From NCBI GenBank assembly GCA_034006405.1, contig JAVESW010000081.1, forward strand, positions 1-5,946: DNA of 5,946 nt, written 5' to 3'. Position 1 is the stretch's first letter, and each line of letters starts with the position of its first letter. Below the pieces are notes generated by a model, which saw only the letters and a list, made by a program, of their open reading frames with translations, searched no databases and was not told where the DNA came from. The DNA comes from JALNYB01 sp023230065 (GTDB lineage: Archaea; Thermoplasmatota; Thermoplasmata; Methanomassiliicoccales; Methanomethylophilaceae). This document shows positions 5,349 to 5,946 of this stretch, piece after piece. The translations under genes and the position numbers were made by a program.

Positions 5349-5946
5349 ATGCCAAGAATATTGCCTGCACTGACTGAGTTCTTCACACACAAGTCTGCAT
5401 ATGTAAGCAACAACGACAGATTGATAGTCTCTGATTACAGCGATGCAGAATATAGGCAGTTCTATGATGAGAAGGTTGCGGCAGGTCACATATCGAAAAG
5501 AAGGATATTTGAGACACGTTCACCAGTAATTGTCTCGTCACAGTCAGATCCGGAGATTGTAAAACAGCGTTCGGTACAGTTAGAACCGAAGAACACTTCT
5601 GATATCTATTCGGTTAAGTCAAGGAGTTATCTCAATAATCAGCCGACCGGTTCATTCATGAATGATTTCTGTACGATAGCAAATAATAATGTGAGGATCA
5701 AACCGACATATGCAGATTGCTGGTTAGTCGGAAATAAAAGTGATCTTGAAAAGATCGCAGATTATGATACGCCAAGCGGGAAAGTCTTAATCGGTACAGC
5801 TATGGATGGAGAAACAGAATATAATCTCACGCCTATCGAGTATTCTTATCCTGATTCACTAAATGCTGTTGTAGGAAAATCCATAGAAGGAGTAAGGGAG
5901 ACCTACAGGAACAAAGGAGGTAGGATGGACAAACAAACTGTCCTTA
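5349..5946 (+). CDS. Archaeal type II/IV secretion or pilus ATPase, N-terminal part (incomplete at window end)
   Basis: An open frame runs without a stop from ATG 5349 to the window edge (199 complete codons), so the 3' part is missing. Residues 1-120 are polar and unplaced. Residues ~125-190 resemble the N-terminal domain that precedes the RecA-like core in archaeal GspE/TadA/FlaI-type ATPases: a WLVG segment (125-128), then a Y-x-L-x-P-x-E-Y motif (158-165) and a following amphipathic helix (169-188). Walker A/B motifs would lie beyond the window, so the call rests on this motif and on the pilin-like genes nearby. Such ATPases power assembly of type IV filaments or secretion at the inner face of the membrane. 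ATG 5349 directly follows the TGA of the Cys-rich gene and is served by GGGGTGAT at 5337-5344. An alternative ATG at 5345 is in another frame. A second in-frame ATG (5925) has its own strong SD. Confidence 0.55.
   Translation, partial: MPRILPALTEFFTHKSAYVSNNDRLIVSDYSDAEYRQFYDEKVAAGHISKRRIFETRSPVIVSSQSDPEIVKQRSVQLEPKNTSDIYSVKSRSYLNNQPTGSFMNDFCTIANNNVRIKPTYADCWLVGNKSDLEKIADYDTPSGKVLIGTAMDGETEYNLTPIEYSYPDSLNAVVGKSIEGVRETYRNKGGRMDKQTVL

Overview
The window looks archaeal, most likely from Thermoplasmatota (Methanomassiliicoccales-like), but the lineage is an inference. The support is an archaeal-type cofactor-independent phosphoglycerate mutase, a compact-motif iron-sulfur flavoprotein, short proteins with archaeal class III (type IV pilin-like) signal sequences, the N-terminal part of what looks like an archaeal type II/IV secretion (pilus) ATPase, and TATA-like boxes about 26-29 nt upstream of start codons that lack Shine-Dalgarno (SD) sequences, as expected for leaderless transcripts. 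By eye the DNA is moderately AT-rich. None of the six complete genes ends in TAG, which would fit a lineage that reserves TAG for pyrrolysine but does not prove it.

Layout. (1) Positions 78-1903, plus strand: an Isf-like flavoprotein and ApgM, 2 nt apart, a likely two-gene operon. ApgM starts at TTG. (2) Positions 1904-2742, minus strand: two overlapping small genes for single-pass, pilin-like proteins, converging on apgM. The apgM stop and the stop of the second pilin-like gene together form one TGATCA palindrome, so there is no intergenic space. (3) Positions 2793-4700, minus strand: a 635-residue U32-family protein of RlhA-like length with an intact Cys cluster, ending 50 nt upstream of the pilin-like pair. 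(4) A 111-nt divergent promoter region. (5) Positions 4812-5946, plus strand: a 178-residue Cys-rich protein of unknown function, then immediately, in the same frame and across a single TGA, an incomplete gene running off the window that I read as the N-terminal domain of an archaeal secretion/pilus ATPase.

How the parts fit. The pilin-like pair and the Cys-rich protein/ATPase pair probably belong to one type IV filament or secretion machine whose genes are split between strands by the U32 gene. The Cys-rich protein carries four clusters of CxxC type (metal or Fe-S) and is the least explained element here. Its tight, in-frame coupling to the ATPase makes it the best candidate for an undescribed component. 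The flavoprotein (redox), ApgM (glycolysis/gluconeogenesis) and U32 protein (probable RNA hydroxylation) look like housekeeping genes with no visible link to the filament genes. I see no tRNA, rRNA, CRISPR array, insertion sequence or attachment site, and no gene-free stretch above 300 nt.
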